Source: Cystobacter ferrugineus
Lineage (GTDB): Bacteria > Myxococcota > Myxococcia > Myxococcales > Myxococcaceae
NCBI RefSeq assembly: GCF_001887355.1
Contig: NZ_MPIN01000002.1
Location: 248,001-312,000, forward strand
DNA length: 64,000 nt
Direction: 5' to 3'
A program made the translations under genes and the position numbers. Below the pieces are notes generated by a model. The model made no database searches. It was not told the DNA's origin and was given only the letters and a program-made list of their open reading frames with translations. Of the stretch, positions 25,761-38,204 are shown piece after piece. Position 1 is the first letter of the stretch. Each line of letters begins with the position of its first letter.

Positions 25761-26173
25761 GCCTGAACTCCGTGTCACCGATTGGTCAAACATCGGGGGG
25801 CACATAAGGCAACGGGTGAGGACCGCCTCATCACATGTCGGTGACGTATCGGTGACCCGCATGCGGCCGGAGCGGCGCCGCGGATTCCAGCAGACTGGGT
25901 GGGGAAGGGGAGCGGGCGCGCGGGGCCACGGAGGGGAGACCTACATCGCCTCCTGCCCCGGGCCCCGATAGGCGCCTCGACGCTCGCCAGGTCGGGGCGG
26001 TGGGCGCCGGACATCCGCGCGGAGGCCGGCCAAGGGGTCTCCCTGCGCCCAGGGACCGAGGCCACGCCTGCCGTCAGACGAGCGTTCGGACCTGGTCCGT
26101 GACAAAGGGCTTGTGTCCGGCCGGTTTCCACGGTAGGGAAGCCCCGCGTTTCAGCACGGTTTTCGCCCGTGAC
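25761..26173. other. intergenic region with three copies of TCGGTGAC
   Basis: This stretch between the phosphoesterase start and tRNA-His holds no gene that I can support. TCGGTGAC occurs at 25838-25845 and 25849-25856, one helical turn apart, and in reverse orientation at 25774-25781, next to the phosphoesterase start. These may be an operator. A weak promoter-like pair for the tRNAs, TTGTGT (26111) and TAGGGA (26134) with 17 bases between, lies near the right end. Confidence 0.35.
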
Positions 26174-26248
26174 GGCGGCCATAGCTCAACTGGTTAGAGC
26201 GCAGGACTGTGACTCCTGAGGTTACCGGTTCGATCCCGGTTGGCCGCC
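26174..26248 (+). tRNA. tRNA-His (anticodon GTG)
   Basis: Acceptor GCGGCCA (26175-26181) pairs with TGGCCGC, and the extra G at 26174 faces discriminator C, the identity mark of tRNA-His. Anticodon stem CAGGA/TCCTG, loop CTGTGAC with GTG at 26209-26211, T-loop TTCGATC. Confidence 0.95.
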
Positions 26249-26268
26249 CACCTGAAACCCTCTTTCCC

Positions 26269-26342
26269 GCGCCTATAGCTCAACTGGATAGAGCATCGGC
26301 CTTCGAAGCCGAGGGTTGGGGGTTCAAGTCCCTCTGGGCGCA
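26269..26342 (+). tRNA. tRNA-Arg (anticodon TCG)
   Basis: Acceptor GCGCCTA pairs with TGGGCGC (one T-G pair), anticodon stem TCGGC/GCCGA, loop CTTCGAA with TCG at 26303-26305, and T-loop TTCAAGT. It lies 20 bases after tRNA-His. Its D-arm and anticodon stem closely match those of the tRNA-Arg(TCT) at 16693. Confidence 0.95.
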
Positions 26343-26398
26343 CAGCAGCACCCCCTTGTCGAGGGTGCCGCCGCGCCGGGGACTGCTTCACTTCCACT

Positions 26399-27481
26399 TC
26401 AGGCCTTGGCGTCGTTCGCCGCCGGAACGCGGCAGCGCAGCTCCGCCTCGATCTCCAGCGCCGCGAGGTTCTCGCGCATCGCCCGGGCCCACTTCGCCTT
26501 GGGCTGTTCCATCAGCTTCTCGTGCGCCAGATCGATGGTCTCGGCGAGCTCCTCGTCGCTGAGCTCCGAGGCCATCTTCCCCTTGTTGTTGCCGAACGCC
26601 ACCACCACCGACGCGCTCTTGAGCTTCGCGGGCGGGGCCTCGCTCGTGCTCGCCTGCTCGGCGGCGGGGGCGGGGCGCGCCTTCACGGGCTCCGGCGTGG
26701 GCTCGGGCTCACGCGCGGGCTCCTTCTCCTTGGCCAGCTCCTGCACCGGCGCGGGCTCCCGCTCCTCGCGCACCTCGCGCGCGGAGGTGGGGAAGGACGC
26801 CTTGACCGGACCGGGCCGCGTGCCGAGCACCTCGTAGTTGGCCGGCGCCGCCGGGGCGGCGGGCTCGCTCGGGGCGTCGAACTCCTCGGCCGGCATCTCC
26901 TCGCGCACGTACAGGCCGCCGAAGGCCTCGGGGTACGCCTTGCGCAGCGCCGCCACGCGCGCGCACTTCTCGATCATCGTCGTGGGAATCTTCGCCCACA
27001 GGGGCGTCTGCTGCACGTAGCCCGCGAAGTCCAGCCACACCACCACGGGCAGCTTCGCGTCGCGCACCACGCGCGCCCAGGCGCCCACCAGGCTGCCCTT
27101 GCGCTTGGCCGGGTTGAAGCGGTGCACCACCTCGCCCTTGCCCTGGTCCACGATGATCTCATCCTCGGCGTACACCGCGCTCGCCTGGATGCCGCGGAAG
27201 TCCGGGAAGCGCTCGGCGCGTGCCAGCATCCCCGCCTCCGAGGGCTGGAACTCGTGCCGGGACACCCAGTTGGGCCGCTCCCGGTTCCCCACGTTCTGAC
27301 GCCGGGCCACGCAGAAGGCCTCCTTGAGCAACGGGTCCAACCCGGAGCGCTTGCACTGTTCAATGAAGAGGGCGAACTCGTCGTCCCCGATGCCCCGGGG
27401 GCAGATGGTCCTCCGGATGAGCTCCACGCGCTCGGGGTTCCACTGTCCGGCCGTCGTTTCCACCTTGTTGTGCGCTTCCAT
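26399..27481 (-). CDS. Bet/RecT-family single-strand annealing protein
   Basis: A 360-residue protein. Residues 1-200 match the phage recombination protein Bet (lambda Red beta/RecT superfamily), which anneals complementary single strands: WNPERVELIRRTICPRG, FALFIEQCKRSGLDPLLKEA, GSLVGAWARVVRD and the AKIPTTMIEKCARVAALRKAYP motif. Residues 200-300 are a Pro/Ala/Glu-rich linker and the last 60 form a separate helical domain with VVVAFGNNKGKMASELSDEEL, resembling a domain seen next to other Bet proteins. No phage exonuclease, Gam, integrase or structural gene is nearby; it sits alone between two tRNA pairs. Confidence 0.82.
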   Translation of the reverse strand: MEAHNKVETTAGQWNPERVELIRRTICPRGIGDDEFALFIEQCKRSGLDPLLKEAFCVARRQNVGNRERPNWVSRHEFQPSEAGMLARAERFPDFRGIQASAVYAEDEIIVDQGKGEVVHRFNPAKRKGSLVGAWARVVRDAKLPVVVWLDFAGYVQQTPLWAKIPTTMIEKCARVAALRKAYPEAFGGLYVREEMPAEEFDAPSEPAAPAAPANYEVLGTRPGPVKASFPTSAREVREEREPAPVQELAKEKEPAREPEPTPEPVKARPAPAAEQASTSEAPPAKLKSASVVVAFGNNKGKMASELSDEELAETIDLAHEKLMEQPKAKWARAMRENLAALEIEAELRCRVPAANDAKA

Positions 27482-27688
27482 TGCCGCTTCTTCTCCGCCT
27501 TCGAAAAGGGCGGACGACCACCGTCCGCCCGCGCTCGGGACTGATTCAACCCTGTAGCAAGGTCATTCTATCCGTCCGGCTGTACGGATGTTCAGGGCCC
27601 CTTCGAGGGCGGCCGGAGGGCGGACAGGGGAGCGCGGGAGCTCGGGCGGGCGTGAAAAAGGGGGCGAGACGGGGTACGAAAAAAGAGT

Positions 27689-27717
27689 TTGACGTGGGCG
27701 GCGTGGAAACGTACAAG
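27689..27717 (+). promoter_or_regulatory. candidate promoter of tRNA-Lys
   Basis: TTGACG (27689-27694) and TACAAG (27712-27717) are 17 bases apart, about 55 bases before tRNA-Lys, in an otherwise gene-free stretch. Confidence 0.55.
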
Positions 27718-27771
27718 CCGTCCCCGTCGACGCGCGGTGACGAACCGCTCGGCGACGCAAGTAGGAAGGTC

Positions 27772-27844
27772 GGGAGCGTAGCTCAATTGGTAGAGCAATG
27801 GACTCTTAATCCATAGGTTGTGGGTTCGATTCCCTCCGCTCTCA
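27772..27844 (+). tRNA. tRNA-Lys (anticodon CTT)
   Basis: Acceptor GGGAGCG pairs with CGCTCTC (one G-T pair), anticodon stem ATGGA/TCCAT, loop CTCTTAA with CTT at 27805-27807, T-arm GTGGGTTCGATTCCCTC and discriminator A. No CCA is encoded. Confidence 0.95.
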
Positions 27845-27852
27845 ACGACACG

Positions 27853-27893
27853 ACGGGGCTCCTTCAGAGATGAGGGGGCCCCGTTTCTTTTTT
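27853..27893 (+). terminator. intrinsic terminator after tRNA-Lys
   Basis: ACGGGGC (27853-27859) pairs with GCCCCGT (27878-27884), followed by TTTCTTTTTT. It separates tRNA-Lys from tRNA-Leu. Confidence 0.82.
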
Positions 27894-27958
27894 CCCGCTC
27901 CCTGGATGGCCGGCGCCGGGCTTCGGGTTGGCCGGAGCGGGGGCCTGGCAGCACACCC

Positions 27959-28040
27959 GGGCGGGTGGCGGAACTGGTAGACGCGCCAGACTTAGGATCT
28001 GGTATCGCAAGGTGTGAGGGTTCGAGTCCCTCCCCGCCCA
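27959..28040 (+). tRNA. tRNA-Leu (anticodon TAG)
   Basis: A class II tRNA: acceptor GGGCGGG pairs with CCCGCCC, D-arm GCGGAACTGGTAGACGC, anticodon stem CCAGA/TCTGG, loop CTTAGGA with TAG at 27993-27995, a long variable arm, T-loop TTCGAGT and discriminator A. Confidence 0.95.
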
Positions 28041-28056
28041 CTCTGGCCCTTTCGCG

Positions 28057-28085
28057 TTGACCGGGCCTGTCCTATCTCCTAAACG
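28057..28085 (+). promoter_or_regulatory. candidate sigma-70-type promoter of tig
   Basis: TTGACC (28057-28062) and TAAACG (28080-28085) are 17 bases apart. The pair begins 17 bases after tRNA-Leu and ends about 70 bases before the trigger factor start, which fits an own promoter for tig-clpP. Confidence 0.55.
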
Positions 28086-28156
28086 CGGACCCCCACATCT
28101 CTTCACCCATCCGACACGTCGGCTCCTTCCGGGGGCCGGCGCGAGCGAGGCATCAC

Positions 28157-29437
28157 ATGAAGGTCCAGGTCGAGGAGCTCTCTCCCATCGAGAAGAAGCT
28201 CTCCATCGAGGTCGACAACGCCCGCGTGGCCGAGGAACTCACCCGCGCGTACTCCGCCCTGGGCAAGCAGGTGAAGCTGCCCGGCTTCCGGCAGGGCAAG
28301 GTGCCCCGGCGCATCCTCGAGCAGCGCTTCCGCGAGCGGGTGGAGGATGACGTCATCCAGCGCGTGGTGCAGAGCGCCTGGCTGGAGGCCGTGCGCGACC
28401 ACAAGGTGGAGGCGGTGGCTCCTCCCCAGGTGACCAACAACTCGGGACTGAAGGCCAACGCCCCCTTCACGTTCGAGGCCCGCGTCGAGGTCAAGCCCCA
28501 GGTGGACGCCAAGGACTACCAGGGCCTGCCGCTCACGCGCGTGGACTCCCAGGTGACGGACGCCGAGGTGGACGAGCGCCTGGAGCAGCTCCGCCAGAAC
28601 ATGGCGCGGCTCGAGCCGGTCGAGGGCCGGGACGTCGCGCAGGCGGGCGACTTCGCCACCGTCGACTACGAGGCGCTCGTGGACGGCAAGGAGTTCCCCG
28701 GCAGCAAGGCCGAGGGCGTGACGGTGGAGCTGGCCCCCGGTGAGCTGGTGGAGTCCAACGTGGCGGCGCTCGAGGGCGCCAAGGTGGGCGAGACCCGGGA
28801 GCTGGACTACACCTTCCCGGCCGACTACCGCGTCGAGGACGTGAAGGGCAAGACGGCCCACTTCAAGTTCCACGTGAAGGGGCTCAAGAAGAAGATCGTC
28901 CCCGAGCTCAACGACGACTTCGCCAAGGAGGCGGGCGAGACGCAGTCGCTGGCGGACCTGCGCGCGAAGATCCGCTCCGATCTGGAGCTCAACAAGAAGA
29001 ACCGGGTGCTGGGCGAGGAGCGCGCGGCGATCATCAAGGCGCTCGTCGAGCGCAACGCGTTCGAGGTGCCCCGCTCCATGGTGGAGCGCACCATCGATCA
29101 GATGCTCGAGCAGCGGCTGCGCGCCATGGCCCGCATGGGCATGGATCCGCGCCGGCTCAACCTGGACTTCGCCCGGCTGCGCGAGGAGCTGCGCGAGGAG
29201 GCCCTCCAGGAGGTGCGTGGGGCGCTGCTCTTCGAGTCCATCGCGCTCAAGGAGAACCTCAAGACGAGCGACGAGGACATGGAGAAGAAGATCTCCGAGC
29301 TGGCCAAGGAGGCCAACCAGTCCATCGACGTCGTCCGCAAGTACTTCAAGGGGCCCGAGGAGCGGCAGGGGTTGAGCCTGCGACTCCGCGAAGAAAAGAC
29401 GATTGAATTCCTCAAGGGCCAGGCGAAGTATTCCTAG
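28157..29437 (+). CDS. tig: trigger factor (ribosome-associated chaperone and prolyl isomerase)
   Basis: A 426-residue trigger factor. The N-terminal ribosome-docking domain has the signature [18 protein letters not shown]; the FKBP-type isomerase domain starts at about residue 160 ([14 protein letters not shown]) and the C-terminal helical arm domain fills the rest ([17 protein letters not shown] onward). It binds nascent chains at the exit tunnel. It is full length and leads the tig-clpP pair with 36 bases between them, the usual order in bacteria. Confidence 0.95.
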   Translation: MKVQVEELSPIEKKLSIEVDNARVAEELTRAYSALGKQVKLPGFRQGKVPRRILEQRFRERVEDDVIQRVVQSAWLEAVRDHKVEAVAPPQVTNNSGLKANAPFTFEARVEVKPQVDAKDYQGLPLTRVDSQVTDAEVDERLEQLRQNMARLEPVEGRDVAQAGDFATVDYEALVDGKEFPGSKAEGVTVELAPGELVESNVAALEGAKVGETRELDYTFPADYRVEDVKGKTAHFKFHVKGLKKKIVPELNDDFAKEAGETQSLADLRAKIRSDLELNKKNRVLGEERAAIIKALVERNAFEVPRSMVERTIDQMLEQRLRAMARMGMDPRRLNLDFARLREELREEALQEVRGALLFESIALKENLKTSDEDMEKKISELAKEANQSIDVVRKYFKGPEERQGLSLRLREEKTIEFLKGQAKYS

Positions 29438-29473
29438 GCGTCTTTTCGTCCCACGCTTCTTCCCGAGGTTGCC

Positions 29474-30091
29474 ATGCCCTTCATGCCCGTTCCCTATGTC
29501 ATCGAGCAGACCCACCGCGGAGAGCGCTCGTACGACATCTACAGCCGGCTCCTGAAGGACCGGATCGTCATGCTGGGGACGGAGATCGACGATGACGTCG
29601 CCAACGTCATCGTCTCCCAGCTCCTGTTCCTCGAGTCCGAGGACCCGGACAAGGACATCAACCTCTACATCAACTCGCCCGGCGGGTCGGTGACGGCGGG
29701 CCTCGCCATCTACGACACGATGCAGTACGTGAAGCCCAACGTGTCCACCATCTGCGTGGGCCAGGCGGCTTCCATGGGCGCCGTGCTCCTGCTCGCCGGG
29801 GCGAAGGGCAAGCGCTACGCCCTGCCCAGCTCGCGCATCATGATCCACCAGCCCCTGGGCGGGGTGCGCGGCCAGGCCACGGACATCGAGATCCAGGCCA
29901 AGGAAATCCTCCGGATGCGCGCCAAGCTCAACGAGCTCATCGTCAAGCACACCGGGCAGCCCATCGAGCGTGTCGAGAAGGACACGGATCGCGACTACTT
30001 CATGGGCGCCGCCGAGGCCAAGGCCTACGGCATCATCGACGAGGTGCAGAACCCCCGGAAGAGCCTCGTCCCCCCGGGCGAGCGCAAGTAG
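29474..30091 (+). CDS. clpP: ATP-dependent Clp protease proteolytic subunit
   Basis: A 205-residue ClpP serine peptidase. The catalytic triad is Ser 100 in GQAASMGA, His 125 in MIHQPLGG and Asp 174 in DTDRDYFM, with spacing as in E. coli ClpP. The oxyanion motif [10 protein letters not shown] and hydrophobic-pocket residues are intact. It forms a tetradecamer fed by ClpX, encoded just downstream. An intrinsic terminator follows, so clpX is not simply read through from here. Confidence 0.97.
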   Translation: MPFMPVPYVIEQTHRGERSYDIYSRLLKDRIVMLGTEIDDDVANVIVSQLLFLESEDPDKDINLYINSPGGSVTAGLAIYDTMQYVKPNVSTICVGQAASMGAVLLLAGAKGKRYALPSSRIMIHQPLGGVRGQATDIEIQAKEILRMRAKLNELIVKHTGQPIERVEKDTDRDYFMGAAEAKAYGIIDEVQNPRKSLVPPGERK

Positions 30092-30112
30092 GACTCCTTC
30101 CAGGCAGTCATG

Positions 30113-30157
30113 AGCCGGAGCCGCGGGAATGACGTACCGCGTCTCCGGCTTTTGTTT
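30113..30157 (+). terminator. intrinsic terminator between clpP and clpX
   Basis: AGCCGGAG (30113-30120) pairs with CTCCGGCT (30143-30150), extended by an inner CCGCGG-type stem, and is followed by TTTGTTT. Confidence 0.72.
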
Positions 30158-30300
30158 CCCGGCGCCAGCGGTTTGGGGGCGTTAAGTATCCCACAGGTGC
30201 GTGGACGCCCCCCAAGGGGACTGACTAGATTGGTCGTGGGCAGGGGGAGCGGGCTGGTCGGTGAGAGCGCACCTCCAGGCGGTTTGCAGCGAGGGCTTAC

Positions 30301-31587
<1,287 letters not shown>

Positions 31588-31608
31588 CGGAGTCCTGGTG
31601 ACTCCCCG

Positions 31609-31661
31609 AACGCCCCCGCCCCTCCCGCGCACCCGCGTGGGAGCGCCGGGGGCGTTGTCTT
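31609..31661 (+). terminator. intrinsic terminator after clpX
   Basis: AACGCCCCCG (31609-31618) pairs with CGGGGGCGTT (31647-31656), enclosing a second hairpin CTCCCGCG/CGCGTGGGAG, and is followed by GTCTT. Confidence 0.7.
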
Positions 31662-31692
31662 GCCCGCGTCGACCTGGAGGAGACCCAGCGGA

Positions 31693-33735
31693 ATGAACTA
31701 CCCGCCCACGAGGACCGAGGCGGTGGTGGACACCCTGCACGGCGTGCCGGTGCCCGACCCCTACCGATGGCTGGAGGACGAGCGCTCCCCGGAGGTCCAG
31801 GCGTGGATGCGCGCCCAGGACACCTTCGCCCGTGAGCACCTCGCCCGGGTGCCCGGCCGAGACGCCTTGCACCGGCGTTTCACCGAGCTCTTCTACATGG
31901 AGTCCCTGTCCGCGCCCGCCGTGCGCGGCGAGCGCTACTTCTATGTCCGCACCCACAAGGACAAGGAGAAGGCCATCCTCTACTGGCGCGAGGGCGAGAA
32001 GGGCCAGGAGCGGGTGTTGCTGGATCCCAACACCTGGAGCGCGGACGGCACGGTGTCACTCGGCCTGTGGTCGCCCTCGTGGGACGGGCGCAAGCTGGCC
32101 TTCACCCGCAAGCCCAACGCCGCGGACGAGGCCATCCTCCATGTGCTGGACGTGGACTCGGGCCAGTGGAGCGAGGTGGACGTCATCCCCGGGGCCAAGT
32201 ACGCCTCGCCGAGCTGGACGCCGGACAGCGCGTCCTTCTACTACGCGTGGCTGCCCACGGAGCCGTCCATCCCCGTGGCCGAGCGGCCCGGCTACACCGA
32301 GCTGCGCCTGCACCGGCTGGGCACGCCCCCGGACGCGGACCCCGTGGTGCACCCGCGCACCGGCGACCCCAAGACGTTCCTCAACGGCCACGTCAGCCGG
32401 GATGGCCAGTACCTCTTCGTCTACGTCACCCGCGGCTGGAGCGAGAACGACATCTGGTGGAAGCGGGTGGGGGAGAAGGACTTCCGCCTGCTCGTGAAGG
32501 GGGAGGGGGCCAGGTACTCCCTCGACGTCTGGCGCGACACCTTCTACGTCCTCACCGACGAGGGGGCTCCGCGCCAGCGCGTCTTCCGGGTGGAGCCAGA
32601 GCGGCCCGGGCGCGCGGACTGGAAGGAGCTCGTCCCGGAGGATCCCGTGGCCTCGCTCCAGGGCCTCAACATCGTGGGAGAGCACCTGGCACTGGAGTAC
32701 CTCCAGGACGCCACCACCCGGGTGCGCGTGCTGACGCTCGGGGGGAAGCCCGTGCGCGACGTGGCCCTGCCGGGCGTGGGCGCCGCGAGCAACCTCTATG
32801 GCCTGGAGGACCGGGACGAGGCGTGGTTCGTCTTCAGCTCCTTCGTCACGCCCCCCCAGGTCTACAAGACGTCCGTGTCCACCGGGCGTGTGGAGACCTG
32901 GGCCCGGGTGGAACTGCCCATCGCGCCCGAGCGCTACACCGTCGAGCAAGCCTTCTGCCGCTCCAAGGACGGCACGCGGGTGCCCCTGTTCCTCGTGCAC
33001 CGCCGGGACCTCGAGCGCGATGGCGACCGGCCGGTGCTGCTCACCGGCTACGGCGGCTTCAACATCAGCCTCTTGCCGTCCTTCCGCGCCAGCATCTTCC
33101 CGTGGCTGGACGCGGGCGGGGTGTACGTGGTGGCCAACCTGCGCGGGGGAGGGGAGTACGGCACGGCCTGGCACGAGGCCGGCCGCCTGCACCGCAAGCA
33201 GAACGTCTTCGACGACTTCCACGCGGTGGCCGAGTTCCTCGTCCGCGAGCGCTACACCCGCCCGGGCCGCCTGGCCATCTCCGGGGGCAGCAACGGGGGC
33301 CTGCTGGTGGGGGCCGCCATGACCCAGCGCCCGGAGCTGTACGGCGCGGTGGTGTGCCAGGTGCCGCTGCTCGACATGGTGCGCTACCACCTGTTCGGCA
33401 GCGGCAAGACGTGGATCCCCGAGTACGGCACCGCCGACAACCCCGCGGATTTCCAGGTGATTCACGCCTACTCACCCTACCACCACGTGCGGCCGGGCAC
33501 GGCGTACCCCGCCCTCCTGATGATGGCCGCGGATCACGACGACCGGGTGGATCCCCTGCATGCCAGGAAGTTCGTGGCGGCCGTGCAGGCGGCGGGCTCC
33601 TCGGCGCCCGCGCTGCTGCGCATCGAGGCCAACGCGGGCCATGGCGGCGCGGATCAGGTGGCCAAGGCCATCGACTCCAGCGTGGACTTCTATTCCTTTC
33701 TCTCCAGCGTCCTGGGCGTTACATGGCCCCCTTAA
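31693..33735 (+). CDS. prolyl oligopeptidase (peptidase family S9A)
   Basis: A 680-residue serine peptidase that cleaves short peptides after proline. The N-terminus starts in the peptidase domain ([27 protein letters not shown]), a beta-propeller gate follows (about 80-405), and the alpha/beta-hydrolase domain has catalytic Ser 533 in SGGSNGG, the acid in [13 protein letters not shown] and His in NAGHGG. There is no signal peptide, so it should be cytoplasmic. The start is the ATG at 31693, with GGAGG upstream. It sits between clpX and lon and could take ATP-dependent protease products, but that is position-based inference. Confidence 0.92.
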   Translation: MNYPPTRTEAVVDTLHGVPVPDPYRWLEDERSPEVQAWMRAQDTFAREHLARVPGRDALHRRFTELFYMESLSAPAVRGERYFYVRTHKDKEKAILYWREGEKGQERVLLDPNTWSADGTVSLGLWSPSWDGRKLAFTRKPNAADEAILHVLDVDSGQWSEVDVIPGAKYASPSWTPDSASFYYAWLPTEPSIPVAERPGYTELRLHRLGTPPDADPVVHPRTGDPKTFLNGHVSRDGQYLFVYVTRGWSENDIWWKRVGEKDFRLLVKGEGARYSLDVWRDTFYVLTDEGAPRQRVFRVEPERPGRADWKELVPEDPVASLQGLNIVGEHLALEYLQDATTRVRVLTLGGKPVRDVALPGVGAASNLYGLEDRDEAWFVFSSFVTPPQVYKTSVSTGRVETWARVELPIAPERYTVEQAFCRSKDGTRVPLFLVHRRDLERDGDRPVLLTGYGGFNISLLPSFRASIFPWLDAGGVYVVANLRGGGEYGTAWHEAGRLHRKQNVFDDFHAVAEFLVRERYTRPGRLAISGGSNGGLLVGAAMTQRPELYGAVVCQVPLLDMVRYHLFGSGKTWIPEYGTADNPADFQVIHAYSPYHHVRPGTAYPALLMMAADHDDRVDPLHARKFVAAVQAAGSSAPALLRIEANAGHGGADQVAKAIDSSVDFYSFLSSVLGVTWPP

Positions 33736-33888
33736 TCATTGGTCGGAAAAGGGGCCTGGGGCCGCCAAAGCAGCGGCCGGACACCCGGGGCGGGCGGGGT
33801 GTTCCCTTGCTCGCAGGACAACGTTCCCCATCTTTCACCCAGGGAACGGCCGCTAGAATCGGCGTGTTATAGAAGCCGTCTTCACCCT

Positions 33889-33911
33889 GCCCGGACTCTG
33901 GGTGTCCGGGC
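33889..33911 (+). promoter_or_regulatory. hairpin in the lon leader
   Basis: A perfect inverted repeat GCCCGGAC/GTCCGGGC with a 7-base loop lies 58 bases before the lon start and is followed by GGGAAACTTTT. A second hairpin, CTTGC/GCAAG, lies nearer the start codon. It may be a leader attenuator or simply the terminator of the preceding gene. Confidence 0.35.
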
Positions 33912-33968
33912 GGGAAACTTTTACAGGGGCTTGCTGCCCAGGGTGGCAAGCAGGCAGGTGGCGAATAC

Positions 33969-36392
<2,424 letters not shown>

Positions 36393-36424
36393 GCGCCTTG
36401 GCCTGAAGAGTGTGTAGTCCCCGC

Positions 36425-36462
36425 GGGCTCCAGGACTCGTCTCCTGGGGCCCGTGGTCTTTT
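36425..36462 (+). terminator. intrinsic terminator after lon
   Basis: An 11-base-pair stem (36425-36435 with 36442-36452, one G-T pair) around the loop CTCGTC is followed by GTGGTCTTTT. A GTG that could be read as the start of the next gene lies inside its tail, which argues against that start. Confidence 0.75.
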
Positions 36463-36503
36463 CCACCGGACCTCGTCCAGCGACGCGGTACAACCCCCGC
36501 TCC

Positions 36504-38201
36504 GTGGCCCCCCTCGCGCGCCCTCCTTCCTCCGCCCTGTTGCTCGCGCTGCTGCTCGTGGCCGCGGGCTGCGGCCGCTGTGGCTTCCAGCCCGACCCGG
36601 GCGTCAAGGTGGTCGTCCCCGCGATGCCCACCACCCTCGACTGGAGCTACTCGGATCCCATCAACTGGGCCAACTACCCCGTCATGCTCGCCACCCAGCG
36701 CGGCCTCACCACGCTCGCGCCGGACAACTCCGTGCGGCCCGGACTCGCCACGCGCTGGGAGCGCTCCCTCGACGACGTGGGCCAGGAGGTCTATACCTTC
36801 CACCTGCGCGAGGACGTGCGCTGGTCCGATGGCACCACGCCGCTCACCGCCCAGGACTTCGTCATGGGCTGGCACCGCGCCCTCCAGGGCCGCGAGCGCG
36901 GAGAGATGTCGGACCTCGCCGGCGCCGAGGAGGTGCTCGCCCTCCAGGAGCGGCGGGCCCCGGCCGAGCAGCTCCAGGCCGCGCTCTCGCGCACCGGCGT
37001 CGAGGCGATGGATGCGCATACCCTGCGCGTCACCCTGAGCCGGCCCCGGGGCTACTTCCTCTCGCGCCTGGCCAACGTCTACCTCTTCTTCCCCGTGCCC
37101 TCGGCGGTGCTCGCGGGCCGGAGCGAGGAGGAGATCCGCGACTACTTCGATCGGCCCCGGGACGGACACCCGCTCGCGCTCGGCCCCTACCGCGTCGAGA
37201 CGTGGGATCGCGCCGGCGAGCGCGTGCGGCTCGTGCACAACCCGCACTCCGCTTTTCTTCCACCGCTCGGACCCGGGGAGCAGATCGTCCCCGTGCTCAC
37301 CCTGCTCAAGTCCGAGGTGGGCCCGGCCCTCTACGAGCGGGGGCGGGTGGACTTCGTCTTCGTCGACAGCGCCCTCGCGCTCCGGGGGAAGCCTCCGGCG
37401 GATCTCCAGCGCGAGCCGCTGCTCTCCACCTACTTCCTCGCCTTCAACACCGAGCGCGCGCCGCTGGATCGGCCCGAGGTGCGGCGCGCGATCTCCCAGG
37501 CCATCGACCGCGAGGCGCTCATGAAGGGCCTGTTGCCGATGACGCGGCCCGGAAATGAGCTGTTGCCGCCAGAGCTGCCCGGTGCCGCCACGCCCGAGGA
37601 GGCGGCGCGGCTGCCCGGCTTCTCGCCCGAGCGCGCCCGGGAGGTGCTGGCCGGAGTGCCCGGACTCGATCGGCCCCTGCGGCTCGTCTACCGGGCGGGG
37701 GATTCCTTCGTGCCCGAGACGGCCATCGCCGAGCGGCTGGCCGCGCAGCTCGCCCGGGTGGGCGTCCAGGTGACGCTGGATGCGCGCTCGGACTACTCCG
37801 CCGAGGTGGCCCGCCGCACGCCCGCGGGCCCTCGCGCCTATGAGCTCTACCTGCGCCGTCTGGGGGCGGACTACGCGCACCCCAACACCTTCTTCACCCT
37901 CTTCGAGCGCAATGGCCTGCACCAGACGGGCTGGGAAACGCAGCGCGGAGGTGAGCCCATGGCGCGCTTCGAGTCGCTGCTGGATCAGGCCGACGCCGAG
38001 GCCGACATCGCCCGGGCGCGCGTCCTGTATGCCCAGGCGCAGGCGCTCTTGCTCGACGAGATGGCGGTGATCGCGCCGCTCTACCATCCGGACCGCTACT
38101 TCCGGGTCCGCTCCTTCCTGCACGGCGTGGACGTGGACCCCTTCAACTTCCTGTCCCTGCGCGACCTGCGCCGGGCCGGGCCCACCGCGGAGGCGCGCTG
38201 A
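36504..38201 (+). CDS. peptide ABC transporter substrate-binding lipoprotein (SBP family 5)
   Basis: A 565-residue extracytoplasmic binding protein of the OppA/DppA class. From the GTG at 36504 it has a signal peptide (SSALLLALLLVAAGC) with lipobox Cys. The mature part shows the family patterns VVVPAMPTTLDWSYSDP, LATRWERSLDD, YTFHLREDVRWSDGTPLTAQDF-like sequence, YFLAFNTERAPLDRPEVRRAISQAIDRE and the late AQALLLDEMAVIAPLYHP. It should deliver peptides to the two permeases encoded directly downstream. An upstream GTG (36453) lies in the lon terminator and was rejected as the start. Confidence 0.85.
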   Translation: MAPLARPPSSALLLALLLVAAGCGRCGFQPDPGVKVVVPAMPTTLDWSYSDPINWANYPVMLATQRGLTTLAPDNSVRPGLATRWERSLDDVGQEVYTFHLREDVRWSDGTTPLTAQDFVMGWHRALQGRERGEMSDLAGAEEVLALQERRAPAEQLQAALSRTGVEAMDAHTLRVTLSRPRGYFLSRLANVYLFFPVPSAVLAGRSEEEIRDYFDRPRDGHPLALGPYRVETWDRAGERVRLVHNPHSAFLPPLGPGEQIVPVLTLLKSEVGPALYERGRVDFVFVDSALALRGKPPADLQREPLLSTYFLAFNTERAPLDRPEVRRAISQAIDREALMKGLLPMTRPGNELLPPELPGAATPEEAARLPGFSPERAREVLAGVPGLDRPLRLVYRAGDSFVPETAIAERLAAQLARVGVQVTLDARSDYSAEVARRTPAGPRAYELYLRRLGADYAHPNTFFTLFERNGLHQTGWETQRGGEPMARFESLLDQADAEADIARARVLYAQAQALLLDEMAVIAPLYHPDRYFRVRSFLHGVDVDPFNFLSLRDLRRAGPTAEAR

Positions 38202-38204
38202 ACC

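Noticed and set aside
26346-26368. GCACCC/GGGTGC hairpin after tRNA-Arg as a terminator.
   Set aside because: The stem is short and no T-run follows, so it is too weak to call.
26174-28040. A prophage or integrative element around the Bet gene and tRNAs.
   Set aside because: No integrase, phage structural gene, exonuclease or repeated tRNA 3' end was found; each tRNA is intact and single.
36453-36503. GTG at 36453 as start of the peptide-binding protein.
   Set aside because: It lies in the tail of the lon terminator and would put 17 residues before the signal peptide; the GTG at 36504 fits better.
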